Positions 25,290 to 34,961 of a DNA stretch of 64,000 nt are shown here, one piece after another (position 1 is the first letter of the stretch; every line of letters starts with the position of its first letter). A program made the translations under genes and the position numbers. Under the pieces are notes generated by a model that did not search any database, was not told the origin of the DNA, and was given only the letters and a program-made list of their open reading frames with translations. Source of the DNA: Leptospira sp. WS39.C2 (GTDB lineage: Bacteria; Spirochaetota; Leptospiria; Leptospirales; Leptospiraceae); assembly GCF_040833965.1 (NCBI RefSeq), contig NZ_CP162142.1:372001-436000 (forward strand), in the 5' to 3' direction.

Positions 25290-25730
25290 TTAACCCAGAA
25301 TGATCATCATTAAGAAAGCAAAACCTAAGAATAAACAAAGTGGGTTGTAAATTCTTTTGGTGTAATGTACGAAGATCGGTTTCCAATGTTTGGTGAGAAA
25401 AGGTAAATACCCCAATACACCTCTAATAAAAAATATAAAACTTACAAAAGCCATACAAATACGAACCCATATCAATATTTGAGGATTTATCCATTCTGAT
25501 TTCTGGTTCATCCATAGAATTGGTAAAAGGGAAAAGATCAAAAGAGAACTCGCCACAAATATACAACTGATTGGTGAAGGGAACTGATTTCCTTTTCCAA
25601 AAACTTTATCAATCAAATCTTGTTTAGAATCTCCCGGCCAAAGACCACCAAACGCCCAGTAAATGTGGATCAAAGATAAAATAAAAAGTAGAAGGGAAGT
25701 GAAAATAAGCAGGATTGTATAAAATATCAT
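25290..25730 (-). CDS. DUF3995 family membrane protein
   Basis: The product, from MIFYTILLIFTSLLLF, has about 146 residues and four membrane helices, with the DUF3995 signatures HIYWAFGGLWPG and FFIRGVLGYLPFL. The family has no known function. The chosen ATG lies 4 bp after the SH3-lipoprotein stop, so the two are translationally close. The longer frame to 25790 would overlap that gene. A 257-bp gap without visible features separates it from the DHFR-like gene start. Confidence 0.75.
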   Translation of the reverse strand: MIFYTILLIFTSLLLFILSLIHIYWAFGGLWPGDSKQDLIDKVFGKGNQFPSPISCIFVASSLLIFSLLPILWMNQKSEWINPQILIWVRICMAFVSFIFFIRGVLGYLPFLTKHWKPIFVHYTKRIYNPLCLFLGFAFLMMIILG

Positions 25731-25734
25731 TTTG

Positions 25735-26520
25735 TTATCGATTTTTAAAAAGTAAGTTAATTTTCTTTTGGAGTGATGTCCAAAAACCATTATCGGGAGG
25801 GTTTACGGGAATGGTTGAGTTTTGATCAAAGTATATCATGTAAGGAACCAAGGTAAAATCATACATACAGTTTAATACCCGAGTGTAATCTTCTTCAAAT
25901 TTTGGTTCCAGGGTGAGGACTTTGCAGGTGGCATCAATTTTTTCTTCTGTGCCATCTTTATAAATAGCTAAATCGATTTTTCTCTCATAATCCTCAATCC
26001 AATAGCTTCCTTTTTGATCAAAATCGGTTGCATTTGGACTTTTGCTTTTCACTGAATTTGCATGAGCAGGTGTAAAAAAACGGATGGCGTTAGAATTCAC
26101 TACGTTGCTAATTTTTTGTGGGTTATGCGTCCAATTTGTTTCCCGTAAATAAGTTTCCCAATCCAATGTATCTTCTTTTGTTGGGTAACCAATTTGGTAT
26201 TTATAAAGAAAGCCACTAAATGCCCAACCTTCTGCAATTTGTTCGTTTTGTTCAAATTGTATTTTAACAAAGTTTCCTTTGCGACCAGAAAGTTCTAAAA
26301 TTGGTTCTTTCGATTCACTAACAATGCTTACATATTTGCCAGAGGGAAGGCGGGTCATCACTTTCGCATTTGTTAGAGGTTCTACACGCACAAACAAACC
26401 ATTTTTTGCGATCACCACTCGATCATTATCGTTCTGATTACAATCAATGGTAAAAAACAAAATGGTAACAAAACAGAATACCAATTGTAGAAACTGAAAA
26501 GTCATGAATCTATTTAACAA
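25735..26520 (-). CDS. SH3-domain lipoprotein
   Basis: The 261-residue product has a lipoprotein signal ending ILFFTIDC (Cys about residue 27). A bacterial SH3 domain follows at about residues 34-110: NGLFVRVEPLTNAKVMTRLP, GKYVSIVSESKEP, GNFVKIQFE and GWAFSGFLYKY. A C-terminal domain of about 150 residues is unrecognised. Bacterial SH3 domains usually bind peptidoglycan or act as protein-binding modules in the envelope. It is followed at 4 bp by the DUF3995 membrane protein. Confidence 0.75.
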   Translation of the reverse strand: MLNRFMTFQFLQLVFCFVTILFFTIDCNQNDNDRVVIAKNGLFVRVEPLTNAKVMTRLPSGKYVSIVSESKEPILELSGRKGNFVKIQFEQNEQIAEGWAFSGFLYKYQIGYPTKEDTLDWETYLRETNWTHNPQKISNVVNSNAIRFFTPAHANSVKSKSPNATDFDQKGSYWIEDYERKIDLAIYKDGTEEKIDATCKVLTLEPKFEEDYTRVLNCMYDFTLVPYMIYFDQNSTIPVNPPDNGFWTSLQKKINLLFKNR

Positions 26521-26605
26521 TCTTTTATTTGAAAAGTCAAACGGATATCATAAGAGCTAATAACAGAATTTACTTCTACTCGATTCAGAAATGATTCTTT
26601 TGGAA

Positions 26606-27214
26606 TCACTTTGAATCTATTTTCACTGTATTAATGATTGTTTTGATTTCTTCTAAAATTGGCTCAAAGTCATCATGTGGAATTGCAGTTCCAATAAAAT
26701 AATAGTATTCTTTGAACGGGAAAATCCAAATTGCAGAAAAAACTTTTTTTTCATCCCCATTCTCGTTTATCATTTTATAAGAGAACAAACTGTATCCAGC
26801 TAATTTTCCATTGATGCGAACTGTTTTTGGCTCAATGAGATAATCAAAATTCTTTAATTGAAGTGATACATAAAATAAAAGTTTTCGTAAGGTATTTGGT
26901 ATATTCCTAAATTCTAAATTGTTCGCTTGTAATTTGACGTTGATGGTTGTCAAAAATTCTTCTGAATCAGAATCTCCTCTTCGGAGTGATATGAGAGGAA
27001 TTTCTTTATTCTCTCTTATCAATTTTGTGAAAGTAGCGGACTCAAATTTGACACGTTGCAAGTTGTCGTGGAATTCCTCTTCTGAAACATCGGACCATGT
27101 CATTGGTATTTGCATGGAAAATCCAATAGACTTTAATGTTCTCCATTGGATAGGATTTGTATAAACGATGGAAGAGATAACAGCGAAAATTATGAAGTAT
27201 GTGATTTTTTTCAT
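26606..27214 (-). CDS. Secreted PsbP/DUF1795-like protein
   Basis: From MKKITYFIIFAVISS the product has about 202 residues with a signal peptide. The mature part begins WRTLKSIGFSMQIPMTWSDV, the pattern of PsbP/DUF1795-type domains, and ends with a helix after YYYFIGTAIPHDDFEPILEE. It is predicted periplasmic; function is unknown. Its ATG overlaps the stop of the WG-repeat gene (ATGA), so the two form a translationally coupled pair. The longer frame to 27250 lies within that upstream gene. Confidence 0.65.
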   Translation of the reverse strand: MKKITYFIIFAVISSIVYTNPIQWRTLKSIGFSMQIPMTWSDVSEEEFHDNLQRVKFESATFTKLIRENKEIPLISLRRGDSDSEEFLTTINVKLQANNLEFRNIPNTLRKLLFYVSLQLKNFDYLIEPKTVRINGKLAGYSLFSYKMINENGDEKKVFSAIWIFPFKEYYYFIGTAIPHDDFEPILEEIKTIINTVKIDSK

Positions 27215-28335
27215 TTTTGAATGCATCCTCTTAAATTGACAAATCCCCATAACTCATTTAATTTGTATGTGAAGATACCTTCTTTGATTTCATTCACACT
27301 TTCAAAAATGGGAGGAACCAACCACTCAGCTTCTAAAGTGATGAATCCTTTCTTTTTGTTTTCTTCAGCGATCGCAATTCCATTTTTAAAGGAACCTACA
27401 TAATCTAACTTTGGTTCGATTAAATATTCTCCCCTTTTGTTGATTTTACCATACTTATCGTTGATTTGTACGGTTGCGTATCCTTCTGAAAAGTCATAAA
27501 CAGTATCATATTTTGGTTCTACGATAACTTTTCCTGTTTCATCCAAAAACCCCCATTTATCATTCAATTTAAATCGAATTAAACCTTCTTTAAATTGCCC
27601 CAAATAATCATACTTTGGTGGAATTAAAATTTTAAAATTGTTATCCATTAATCCCACTTTTTTGTAATGATTAAAAGGGAGATGACCTTCATAATAAAAA
27701 GTATTTATATCATAAATCGGATGTACGAATTTTTTTTCGATACCTTTTGTATTTACTAGACCTTGGTGTTCTTCTCTTTTGAATACCGCCCATCCTTCGT
27801 AAAAATTTGTAAGATAATCGTATTGAGTTGGTAAAACGAATTTTCCTTTTGTATCAATGATTCCATATTTTTCATCAATTTGAACGAGAGCGGTTCCATT
27901 CCGAAAAGTATAAGCTTCATCAAAAACAAGATCTCCTAAAAATTTTGCTTTTTTATCCAAATAAACTTTTGGATCTCTAAAACTTTTTCCATCACGGTAA
28001 ACAGCATATCCATTAGAATAATCGCCAACAAAAACAAGATCATAAGCAAATACCAGTTCGTTGTCCAAATTGATAAATCCGTACTTTCCATTTTGTTTTG
28101 CACGTATCCATTCTTCCGATACATCCGATAAATCTTCGTATTTACTTTGGTAAACTTTGATTCTTGGATCAGTAGTGTATAAAAATGATTTAGTCTGGTA
28201 GTCTGATTGCGATTGGATCAAACGAAAATTCATATCACAACCTTTATAAACTGGGTTTTGTTTTCGAGGCAAACTAGTGCAGGTTAAAATCGCTGTTAGG
28301 CTTAAAAAACTAGAGAAAATAGGAATCAATTTCAT
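27211..28335 (-). CDS. WG-repeat (KWG) lipoprotein
   Basis: This 374-residue protein has a lipoprotein signal ending LTAILTCTS. About seven WG repeats follow, with units such as GKYGFINLDNELVFAYDLV, EKYGIIDTKGKFVLPTQYDY, DKWGFLDETGKVIVEPKYD and DKYGKINKRGEYLIEPKLDY. WG repeats form beta structures of unclear role, usually extracytoplasmic. Some repeats are degenerate. It is coupled by ATGA overlap to the PsbP-like gene. A second WG-repeat protein lies at 55123. A dispersed repeat sits 50 bp upstream of its start. Confidence 0.85.
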   Translation of the reverse strand: MKLIPIFSSFLSLTAILTCTSLPRKQNPVYKGCDMNFRLIQSQSDYQTKSFLYTTDPRIKVYQSKYEDLSDVSEEWIRAKQNGKYGFINLDNELVFAYDLVFVGDYSNGYAVYRDGKSFRDPKVYLDKKAKFLGDLVFDEAYTFRNGTALVQIDEKYGIIDTKGKFVLPTQYDYLTNFYEGWAVFKREEHQGLVNTKGIEKKFVHPIYDINTFYYEGHLPFNHYKKVGLMDNNFKILIPPKYDYLGQFKEGLIRFKLNDKWGFLDETGKVIVEPKYDTVYDFSEGYATVQINDKYGKINKRGEYLIEPKLDYVGSFKNGIAIAEENKKKGFITLEAEWLVPPIFESVNEIKEGIFTYKLNELWGFVNLRGCIQK

Positions 28336-28385
28336 GCAGATAACGAATGTAAAATTATAGCTTGAAATTGAAAAGTAAAATTCCT

Positions 28386-28439
28386 GCGCCCCGGATCGAC
28401 TGAGCGCCCTCGTCGAAGGAGAGCCGGAAATGTGCGCCC
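28386..28439 (+). repeat. Dispersed structured repeat, 54-bp form
   Basis: It shares the GCGCCCCGGAT start and GCCGGAAATGTGCGCCC end of the 70-bp form at 35864 but has a different core, built around CCTCGTCGAAGG. It differs from the copy at 50374 at two positions of 54. It lies 39 bp beyond the stop codon of the esterase gene (minus strand). Confidence 0.85.
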
Positions 28440-28478
28440 GATAAATAAGTTTAACTCAACTTATGTTTAACTTAAGGT

Positions 28479-29522
28479 TTAATTCACGTTAAGTTTTTGT
28501 TTTGTTGTGATGAATTGGAATGCATTTTCTGACAATGTTTTCCCATTGATGGTGGCAGACCAAGCACTATGACCAGCTCCTTCCAATCGGTTGAACTCAT
28601 AAAGAGCACCTGTACTAATGTAGGCATCTCTCAGTGCCTCAGCTTGTGAAAACGGGACATCGGCATCAGCAGTTCCGTGAACAATGCTTATGGGTGGGTC
28701 GTTTGCATCAAATCTTGATTGTCCAGTGATGGCTTGGAGGTAAGTCATGTGGTTGATGCCACCCCAATGGTCGATGATGGTATGGATGGTAGAACCAAAT
28801 GATAGGTTTGTAGAAGAGAGTGTGGTATCAGTTACAGTTAAGGATTCATCGCGGAAGTCACTTACATTTGTGACACCAAGCATATTCGCAAGAAAAGAAC
28901 CAGCAGAACCACCTAGGGCTGTCACATAATTTGTGTTAATTCCATACGTAGTTGCATTCGCATACAACCATCTGACGGCCGCTTTTGCATCACGAGCGGC
29001 AGGATACATAGCAAAACTTTGTTGTCTTTCACCAACTACTACATTGGCCTGTACATACGTCCCCCAAGCAGTGGAAAGAGTCCCAAAAACTCCCATGAGT
29101 CTGTAATTGATAGAGATACAAACCCAACCACGTTTAGCAAAATAATTTGCCATTGCCACGATGTTTGTATCATCTTTGGAACCAGTAGAAAAACCACCAC
29201 CATGGATGAGTATCATTGCTGGTCTGTTTGTTGGTGCATTTTCTGGTAAGTATAAATCTAAACTTAAATTGACAACAGCAGATGTAGTAGGATTCCAAGC
29301 GTTATGAGTTAATGCCTGTGCATATACATGTGTTGATTTGGAAACTGTATATGTCTCATTCTGTTTGACGGTTGGTGGGATATTGGCTTGGCTGAGTTGC
29401 ACAAGAAGGAGGGTGGAAAACAAAGCGTTATTGTCTGCATCCGATTTTCCTGTGATTTCTTCTGGAAGGATGGAACAGGACAGAGTGATCATGAAAACGC
29501 CCGTTAGTAAAAAAAGATTCAT
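28479..29522 (-). CDS. Lipid-anchored alpha/beta-hydrolase (carboxylesterase type)
   Basis: From MNLFLLTGVFMITLSC the product has about 347 residues with a lipoprotein signal; the open frame extends to 29618 without a better signal. The hydrolase core has the oxyanion motif ILIHGGGFSTGSKDD, the nucleophile in ALGGSAGSFLAN, the acid region SIVHGTADADVPFS and the catalytic His in LEGAGHSAWS. This is a BD-FAE/hormone-sensitive-lipase-like arrangement, so it probably cleaves small esters in the periplasm or at the surface. A 54-bp dispersed repeat follows the stop by 39 bp. Confidence 0.8.
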   Translation of the reverse strand: MNLFLLTGVFMITLSCSILPEEITGKSDADNNALFSTLLLVQLSQANIPPTVKQNETYTVSKSTHVYAQALTHNAWNPTTSAVVNLSLDLYLPENAPTNRPAMILIHGGGFSTGSKDDTNIVAMANYFAKRGWVCISINYRLMGVFGTLSTAWGTYVQANVVVGERQQSFAMYPAARDAKAAVRWLYANATTYGINTNYVTALGGSAGSFLANMLGVTNVSDFRDESLTVTDTTLSSTNLSFGSTIHTIIDHWGGINHMTYLQAITGQSRFDANDPPISIVHGTADADVPFSQAEALRDAYISTGALYEFNRLEGAGHSAWSATINGKTLSENAFQFITTKQKLNVN

Positions 29523-29588
29523 TCTGAAGCGAAACGAATGGAAGGATCGAACGGTCGGATAACATTGTTTCATCATAATTAGGACTGA

Positions 29589-29870
29589 AACAATACAGAA
29601 TCGAATGGAATAAAACAAGGATCAGGAAATTTATTTTTAGGATTTCACACCAAGTTTTTTGGTTTCGATTACCTGACATTTGTCGGTAATATTCAAAGGA
29701 ACCATAATTTGGAAGAGGAGATCCGAAATACATGCAGCAAAGATTGTAGAAGTGAATTAAAATATGGTAATGCCAAAACGATTGATTCGGTAATGGTTAC
29801 ATTTGCCATCTTACATAGAGTAGATGAAAAGATGGAGATTGATAACTTCAATAAGGTCGAATTTTCTTGA
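29589..29870 (+). pseudogene. Possible gene remnant, open frame without a start
   Basis: The 309- to 405-bp gap before the propeller gene holds a 93-codon open frame with no credible start. It encodes LEEEIRNTCSKDCRSELKYG and then SVMVTFAILHRVDEKMEIDN. Amino-acid content looks protein-like in the last 60 codons, but no family is recognised. It may be the tail of a deleted lipoprotein gene or chance. Confidence 0.25.
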
Positions 29871-29927
29871 ATTGGCAATAAATTGACTTTATTTTTTATA
29901 TTATACTGAAAATTCTATCTTTCACTT

Positions 29928-31211
29928 ATGAAATCGCTCCGGGCATTGATTTGTTTCCAGAATATATTAGGGTTCATACTAGGTCAAAAGTACAACCAGT
30001 GTTTGAAATTCTTTTTCATTCTAATATGTTTGGCGATCGGTTTACAGTGCAAACATGACAAATATAACTCTACTTGTGATTCACAATCCAAAGCATTTTT
30101 AGAAACACTAACAATATTACTTTCGACAAGTGAAAGATTCCAACTTTGTAATGTAAGTGTATTCAGTCCACGAATCAAAATCCCTCGTTTTTTGATTGTG
30201 ACCAATGTGGGAACAAACGCAGCAACGAGTAGCATCAGTGTATTTAGGATAAATCCAACCACAGGTGAAATCGCACAAGTGGATGGTTCACCATACCAAT
30301 TGACAAATCGACCTAGGCATTCCGTCACCAATTCATCTGGAACGATCGTCTATGTTGCAAACATAGGAAGCACATCCATATCAGTTCTTGCTTTAAATTC
30401 AGAAACTGGTGCATTGTCAGTTAAATTTTCAGATGTGAGTGTACCAACCACACCTTATTCATTAACTATGGATCCCTCAGGGAAATATTTATTTGCCAGT
30501 TCGGAATCATCACAACAAATTCATCGGTATTCCATTGATGGAACAGGAAATATTCTTAATCTAACTCCTGCTACTGCAACATCTAACCCAACATTAGGTT
30601 CAGTAGGGAGAATGGTATTTGATACCAAAGGAAAACATTTGTATGCTGGTCTAACGAGTGGAGCTGCGAATATTTCAGGAATTCAAGGGTTCAATTTAGA
30701 TCCACTTTCGGGCGCATTGACTTCTATTGGTGTCTACCAAACAGGAGAAAATAACTTGTCCGTTGCAATTTCTCCCAATGACAAATTTGTATATGGGGCG
30801 AATTATTTTTCACAAGATGTTTTTGCGGCAGTGAGAAACATAGAGAATGGAGTGTTGACCGTACAACCAGCTTTTTCAGCTGGTATTGCTCCTGGATTTT
30901 CCCTTGTAGATCCTCTCAATCGATTTTTATATGTAGCCAATAGTGGAACAGGCCAAGGGAATATTTCTGCTTATAGCGTTTCTCCCATTAATGGAACTTT
31001 AACATCAATTAGTGGCTCACCTTTTAATTCAGGATTTAGTCCAATAGGATTGAGCATTGATAAAAGTGGAAAGTTTTTATATTCTTCGAATACAGAAGGT
31101 GGCAATGTATCAGGATTTACGATTTCAGAAAATGGATCTCTTGTTCCTATTAACGGATTTCCCGTTACCGCCGGAACCAATCCATTTTCAGTTGAAATTG
31201 TTTCCTATTAG
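29928..31211 (+). CDS. Beta-propeller (lactonase-like) lipoprotein
   Basis: The 427-residue product has a long N-terminus, then a lipoprotein-like signal ending LICLAIGLQC. Seven or so propeller blades follow, such as TSISVFRINPTTGEIAQVDG, GTIVYVANIGSTSISVLALN, GKYLFASSESSQQIHRYSID and GKFLYSSNTEGGNVSGFTIS. It resembles the propeller half of the protein at 20584 without the BIG2 domain. It is probably surface-exposed or periplasmic. The first Met at 29928 may be too early; the signal-like region begins about 28 residues later. Confidence 0.78.
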   Translation: MKSLRALICFQNILGFILGQKYNQCLKFFFILICLAIGLQCKHDKYNSTCDSQSKAFLETLTILLSTSERFQLCNVSVFSPRIKIPRFLIVTNVGTNAATSSISVFRINPTTGEIAQVDGSPYQLTNRPRHSVTNSSGTIVYVANIGSTSISVLALNSETGALSVKFSDVSVPTTPYSLTMDPSGKYLFASSESSQQIHRYSIDGTGNILNLTPATATSNPTLGSVGRMVFDTKGKHLYAGLTSGAANISGIQGFNLDPLSGALTSIGVYQTGENNLSVAISPNDKFVYGANYFSQDVFAAVRNIENGVLTVQPAFSAGIAPGFSLVDPLNRFLYVANSGTGQGNISAYSVSPINGTLTSISGSPFNSGFSPIGLSIDKSGKFLYSSNTEGGNVSGFTISENGSLVPINGFPVTAGTNPFSVEIVSY

Positions 31212-31262
31212 AAAGATCACTGATACAATTCTATTCTATTTTGGTAAAATTTTGGAGGTAAA

Positions 31263-31517
31263 ATGATGAATCAAATTTTAACAAACATTGTATTCATTGC
31301 GACCATATCTTTGGTATCGGTTCCAGTTTTTGCGGGTGCAAGGGCTGAAAAAAAAATTGATATCCAACAACCCTTTGATCCGAACAAAAAGAAAGTAGGG
31401 GAAGAGTGTAAAACTTCTGATGAATGTCAAAAACACCACGAGTGTGTTAGTGACGGTGAAAAAAATGTTTGTACGGCACCACCACCTCCAAAATTACCTC
31501 CTGGAGTTGTGACTTAG
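31263..31517 (+). CDS. Small secreted Cys- and Pro-rich protein
   Basis: The 84-residue product has a strong ribosome site (GGAGG, 5 bp before the ATG) and a signal peptide ending PVFAGA. The mature domain of about 58 residues has GEECKTSDECQKHHECVSDG and then NVCTAPPPPK. Four closely spaced Cys suggest a small disulphide knot. The Pro-rich tail may extend from the surface. It lies 51 bp after the propeller gene on the same strand and 31 bp before a membrane-protein gene, so the three may form one operon. No family is recognised. Confidence 0.65.
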   Translation: MMNQILTNIVFIATISLVSVPVFAGARAEKKIDIQQPFDPNKKKVGEECKTSDECQKHHECVSDGEKNVCTAPPPPKLPPGVVT

Positions 31518-31548
31518 AAACGTAAGTAAATTGGGAAACAATTGAGTT

Positions 31549-32565
31549 ATGGATTTAGTATTTCCTAAAGTTTCCCGATTTGATTTTGCTTTTATCTTTG
31601 GAACCACATTACTTGCTTGTACAATGTCGGGCATAACTGTGGTTTGGCCTCTGCTTTTTATACCAATGTTAACTGTTCATAGCTGGCTTTTCGGATATGA
31701 ACATTTATGGTCTACTTACACAAGGCTTTTGTTCCATACAAATGACCGCAAACGATACTGGAAATTGATCTGGATTGTGCCACCGATTGTGTTTTTAGTT
31801 TTGTTCACTATAGGTAACACTTGGGGACTCAAAGGAATTTATCTTACTTATTTTATAGGACAGTTTTTCCATACAGTACGGCAAAGTTGGGGAATCACAC
31901 AAGCTTACCGTCATTTGGCGGGTGGGATCAGTTGGGATTCAGAAAAATTGTCTGAATTGACATTGTGGTCTGTTCCAATCTGGGGATTTTTAAATCGGTG
32001 TTCGGAAAAGCCAAATGAATTTCTTTTCCAAGAATTTTGGCTACCGCCGATTCCCAAAATGATTGTTCATACTGTGGGTATGGTCACTGTGATTCTTTTG
32101 TTGTATTGGGTATACAACCGCCTAACTGCGTATCTTCGAGGAAAACTTGATTTCGGTCATACTTTATTTATGATTTCACATTTTTTTGTTTTTTTTGTTG
32201 GTTATATTTTTATAGAGGAATTGTGTTCCGGTTGGTTACTTGTCAACGTATGGCATAATGTTCAATATATAGTTTATGTTTGGATTTATAATCGAAAACG
32301 TTTCGTTACGGGCATCGATCCAAAAGCGAAAGTTTTGGCCTGGCTTTCAAAAAATGGACAAGGATATACTTTCTTATATTTTATCTTCACGATCATTCTT
32401 GCCTTACCGATTTATTATTTAGTTCCTGAATTAGGGATGACATTAGATGGATTCTTTCAGAATCTTCTGATCCCGATGGCAATTGTATTGGCGATGTCAT
32501 TCACCTTTCATCATTATATCGTTGATGGAGTGATTTGGAAACGTCACAACCTTCATACACCTTAA
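31549..32565 (+). CDS. Polytopic membrane protein with conserved-looking His clusters
   Basis: The 338-residue product has about eight membrane helices and several His/aromatic motifs at helix ends: SWLFGYEHLWSTYTRLLFH, GQFFHTVRQSWGI, VNVWHNVQYIVYVW and FTFHHYIVDGVIWKRH. Such H-x-x-H and HH-Y-x-x-D patterns are reminiscent of membrane di-metal hydroxylases or desaturases, but the spacing does not match a family I can name. It is predicted to be an inner-membrane protein. The preceding small secreted gene is 31 bp upstream. Substrate unknown. Confidence 0.6.
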   Translation: MDLVFPKVSRFDFAFIFGTTLLACTMSGITVVWPLLFIPMLTVHSWLFGYEHLWSTYTRLLFHTNDRKRYWKLIWIVPPIVFLVLFTIGNTWGLKGIYLTYFIGQFFHTVRQSWGITQAYRHLAGGISWDSEKLSELTLWSVPIWGFLNRCSEKPNEFLFQEFWLPPIPKMIVHTVGMVTVILLLYWVYNRLTAYLRGKLDFGHTLFMISHFFVFFVGYIFIEELCSGWLLVNVWHNVQYIVYVWIYNRKRFVTGIDPKAKVLAWLSKNGQGYTFLYFIFTIILALPIYYLVPELGMTLDGFFQNLLIPMAIVLAMSFTFHHYIVDGVIWKRHNLHTP

Positions 32566-32749
32566 AAAGAATATTTCTCTGAATATTTTCGGTATTTAAC
32601 CCTGTCTATTTTGGTGTTTCACTAATCAAATTTCTCTACTACCATTATGAAATCACTTTGACCATTCGATGCCTATTTTGTATCTTACATTATCAATATA
32701 GATTCATTTTGTTAGAAATTTTCGTCAAATGTATTGGAGATTTTGAATT

Positions 32750-34315
32750 ATGTCAGCAGTTACAGGTAACTATTTAGAAAAAGGAAGTATGATTGCGAAC
32801 ACGATTCGTATTTCATTTGCGATTGTGATGTTATCCATTAATATTTTCTTTATGGTAGCAATACCCACAACTGAAAAAACGATGAGTCTCATTTTATCCA
32901 CTTTAGAATTTGTGGTTTTATCTTATGGTGTTTATACTTTTTGGCTTTATAAACAACAAAAGTTTTATCTAAAATTTGCTTACATCTCCATTTTATTAGA
33001 TATCATAATTTATTCAAGTGTGTTTGCCATAGTTGTCATCATGTCAAAATCACCAGCAGAAAAAGTTTCCATTGCTACCCTTCCTTTTGTTATGTTAGTA
33101 CTACTTTTTGTAGTGATTTATTCAGGATTTCTATTATCACACCGATTAACAATGGCAGTTGGTTATATAGCAATTTTCAGTTTACTTTTTTATGTTTTTT
33201 TAGGTGTTAGTGGTGGAGCTGAGATCAAATTTATCGCAACTTCCGCAAGCGAATTTGGAATTCCTTTTATTGGAATCAACACAATCGCATTGATTTGTGG
33301 TGTTCATATGATGAGTGCTGTCGTTAAATTTATGTCGAATTCTAGCAATGAGGCAACAAAATCAGCAGAAGAAGCAAAACAAAAATCCGATGCAGCAAAT
33401 CTCACAAAACAAAATATCCAACAAGAAGCAGAATCACTCAATAAAAGTGTTCAAGAAATGTTAACTTTTATGGATTCATTAAATTCGGAAATCCAAACAC
33501 AAGTATCAAGTGTGGAGGAAATCAGTGCATCTATGGAAGAACTTGCTGCTTCGATGGATAGTGCCAGTGATTTTGTAAAATCTCAGTTCACAAGAATTGA
33601 TGACTTAAACCAGGAAAGTGCGGTCATGGATAAAATATTGTCAGAGGTTTATGGAGCCACCATCAATTTGGCCCAAACTACTGAAGAGTCCAAACAGTAT
33701 AGTTTTCAAGTGACAACTGCTATGGATTCGGTAAGTTCCAATTTTGAAGAAATCAAGGAAAGTTTTCAAAAGGTCGAAGATGTAAACCAAATATTAAGAG
33801 ACATTGCAGATAGAACCAACTTGCTTGCGTTAAACGCATCAATTGAGGCTGCAAGGGCTGGTGAACATGGAAGAGGATTTGCAGTTGTTGCACAAGAAGT
33901 AGCAAAACTTGCGGATAGTGCTCAGGAAAATGCATCATTAATTTCGAAAATTATCACACAAGCAGCTAAGTTGATAGTGAGTGGAAATACTGCAGCATCT
34001 GAAACGAAAGAAAAAATGGGAATCCAAGATAAAAGTTTTGGGATCCTCGTTTCAAACTTGTCAGACTTAAAGGGTAAAGTAGAAAAACAAACCGCTATCC
34101 ATAAATCATTTTTAATTTCATTCCAAGAATTGTTTTCTTTATCCAAACAATTGGAAGTTGTGGCTTCAGAACAAAAAATTGGAACACAAGAAATGTCTAG
34201 AGCACTTGTTTCAATTGAACAATCTGCATCTTCTCTTGCATCTAATACTTCCCATTTGCGTGAAAATGTTGATGGTCTATCAATTCAATCAGATCGTTTG
34301 GCAAAACATATTTAA
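32750..34315 (+). CDS. Methyl-accepting chemotaxis protein
   Basis: This 521-residue protein has six membrane helices in its first 205 residues with almost no periplasmic loop. A coiled-coil signalling domain follows, with the conserved hairpin tip [20 protein letters not shown] then [19 protein letters not shown]. No HAMP domain is evident. A receptor of this shape probably senses a membrane or intracellular state rather than a periplasmic ligand. The signalling domain is long enough to couple to CheA/CheW. A GGAGA site precedes the start. It converges with the truncated globin gene across a hairpin. Confidence 0.9.
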   Translation: MSAVTGNYLEKGSMIANTIRISFAIVMLSINIFFMVAIPTTEKTMSLILSTLEFVVLSYGVYTFWLYKQQKFYLKFAYISILLDIIIYSSVFAIVVIMSKSPAEKVSIATLPFVMLVLLFVVIYSGFLLSHRLTMAVGYIAIFSLLFYVFLGVSGGAEIKFIATSASEFGIPFIGINTIALICGVHMMSAVVKFMSNSSNEATKSAEEAKQKSDAANLTKQNIQQEAESLNKSVQEMLTFMDSLNSEIQTQVSSVEEISASMEELAASMDSASDFVKSQFTRIDDLNQESAVMDKILSEVYGATINLAQTTEESKQYSFQVTTAMDSVSSNFEEIKESFQKVEDVNQILRDIADRTNLLALNASIEAARAGEHGRGFAVVAQEVAKLADSAQENASLISKIITQAAKLIVSGNTAASETKEKMGIQDKSFGILVSNLSDLKGKVEKQTAIHKSFLISFQELFSLSKQLEVVASEQKIGTQEMSRALVSIEQSASSLASNTSHLRENVDGLSIQSDRLAKHI

Positions 34316-34340
34316 GAAAGGATGAATGTTTTAAAAGGTG

Positions 34341-34368
34341 ATTGATTAAGATTTTTAATCTTATCAAT
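34341..34368. terminator. Hairpin between chemoreceptor and globin genes
   Basis: ATTGATTAAGAT and ATCTTATCAAT pair with one bulged T around a T-rich loop. It sits between convergent genes and could end both transcripts. Confidence 0.5.
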
Positions 34369-34369
34369 A

Positions 34370-34864
34370 TTAGGTTGGGTTGTAAGGCCCACCCGTTTCT
34401 CCCCAACCCCACTTAGGCATTGGTTCGCTTGTGGCCATTGGATTTTCAGTCAACTGAGAATTAATGACCGCTAGGCGTGTGCCCCATTCAATGTAACCGA
34501 CAAAGGCAGAGCGAAATTCCGGGTCGCTTTTTAAACCAACTTCATCTGCAGTTTGTAATAACAAATGAACCCAGCGTTGCCTTTTTTCTTCAGTTAACAT
34601 TTTTCCGATGTGGTGCCCGATCATTTGGGAATGGCTGCCTTTGTCTTGGTTAGTATATAATTTGTCGCCACCAAAAACTTCTGCAACAAAGTGAGCTACA
34701 TGTTGTACGTGTTCTGGGGACATATTTTTAAAAACGTCACCGAGTATATCGTCTTTGAGTACCTTATCATAAAATTTGCCAAATAACTTTTCAAAGGTAG
34801 TCATATCACCGGCCCATTCGAAAAGTGTAGGGATTTTTTTATCCTTAAAATTATCTTTGCTCAA
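34370..34864 (-). CDS. Group II truncated hemoglobin
   Basis: The 164-residue product has a two-on-two globin core: TFEKLFGKFYDKVLKDDILGD (helix B/E region), SPEHVQHVAHFVAEVFGG, and GSHSQMIGHHIGKMLTEEKR followed by RWVHLLLQTADEVGL. The proximal His lies in the HHIGK segment, and Trp in RWVHLLL is the G8-type residue of group II (HbO) globins. The C-terminal extension (PMPKWGWGETGGPY) is longer than in minimal members. These proteins handle O2, NO or peroxide chemistry. It stands alone. Confidence 0.85.
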   Translation of the reverse strand: MSKDNFKDKKIPTLFEWAGDMTTFEKLFGKFYDKVLKDDILGDVFKNMSPEHVQHVAHFVAEVFGGDKLYTNQDKGSHSQMIGHHIGKMLTEEKRQRWVHLLLQTADEVGLKSDPEFRSAFVGYIEWGTRLAVINSQLTENPMATSEPMPKWGWGETGGPYNPT

Positions 34865-34961
34865 AAGGTTATCTCCGTTTGTTCATTTGCGGCTATTTTT
34901 CATCTAATCGTTGTTATTTACTTTATCAAGTTTTTTAAATATAAAATTTTAGGGTTTGAAA

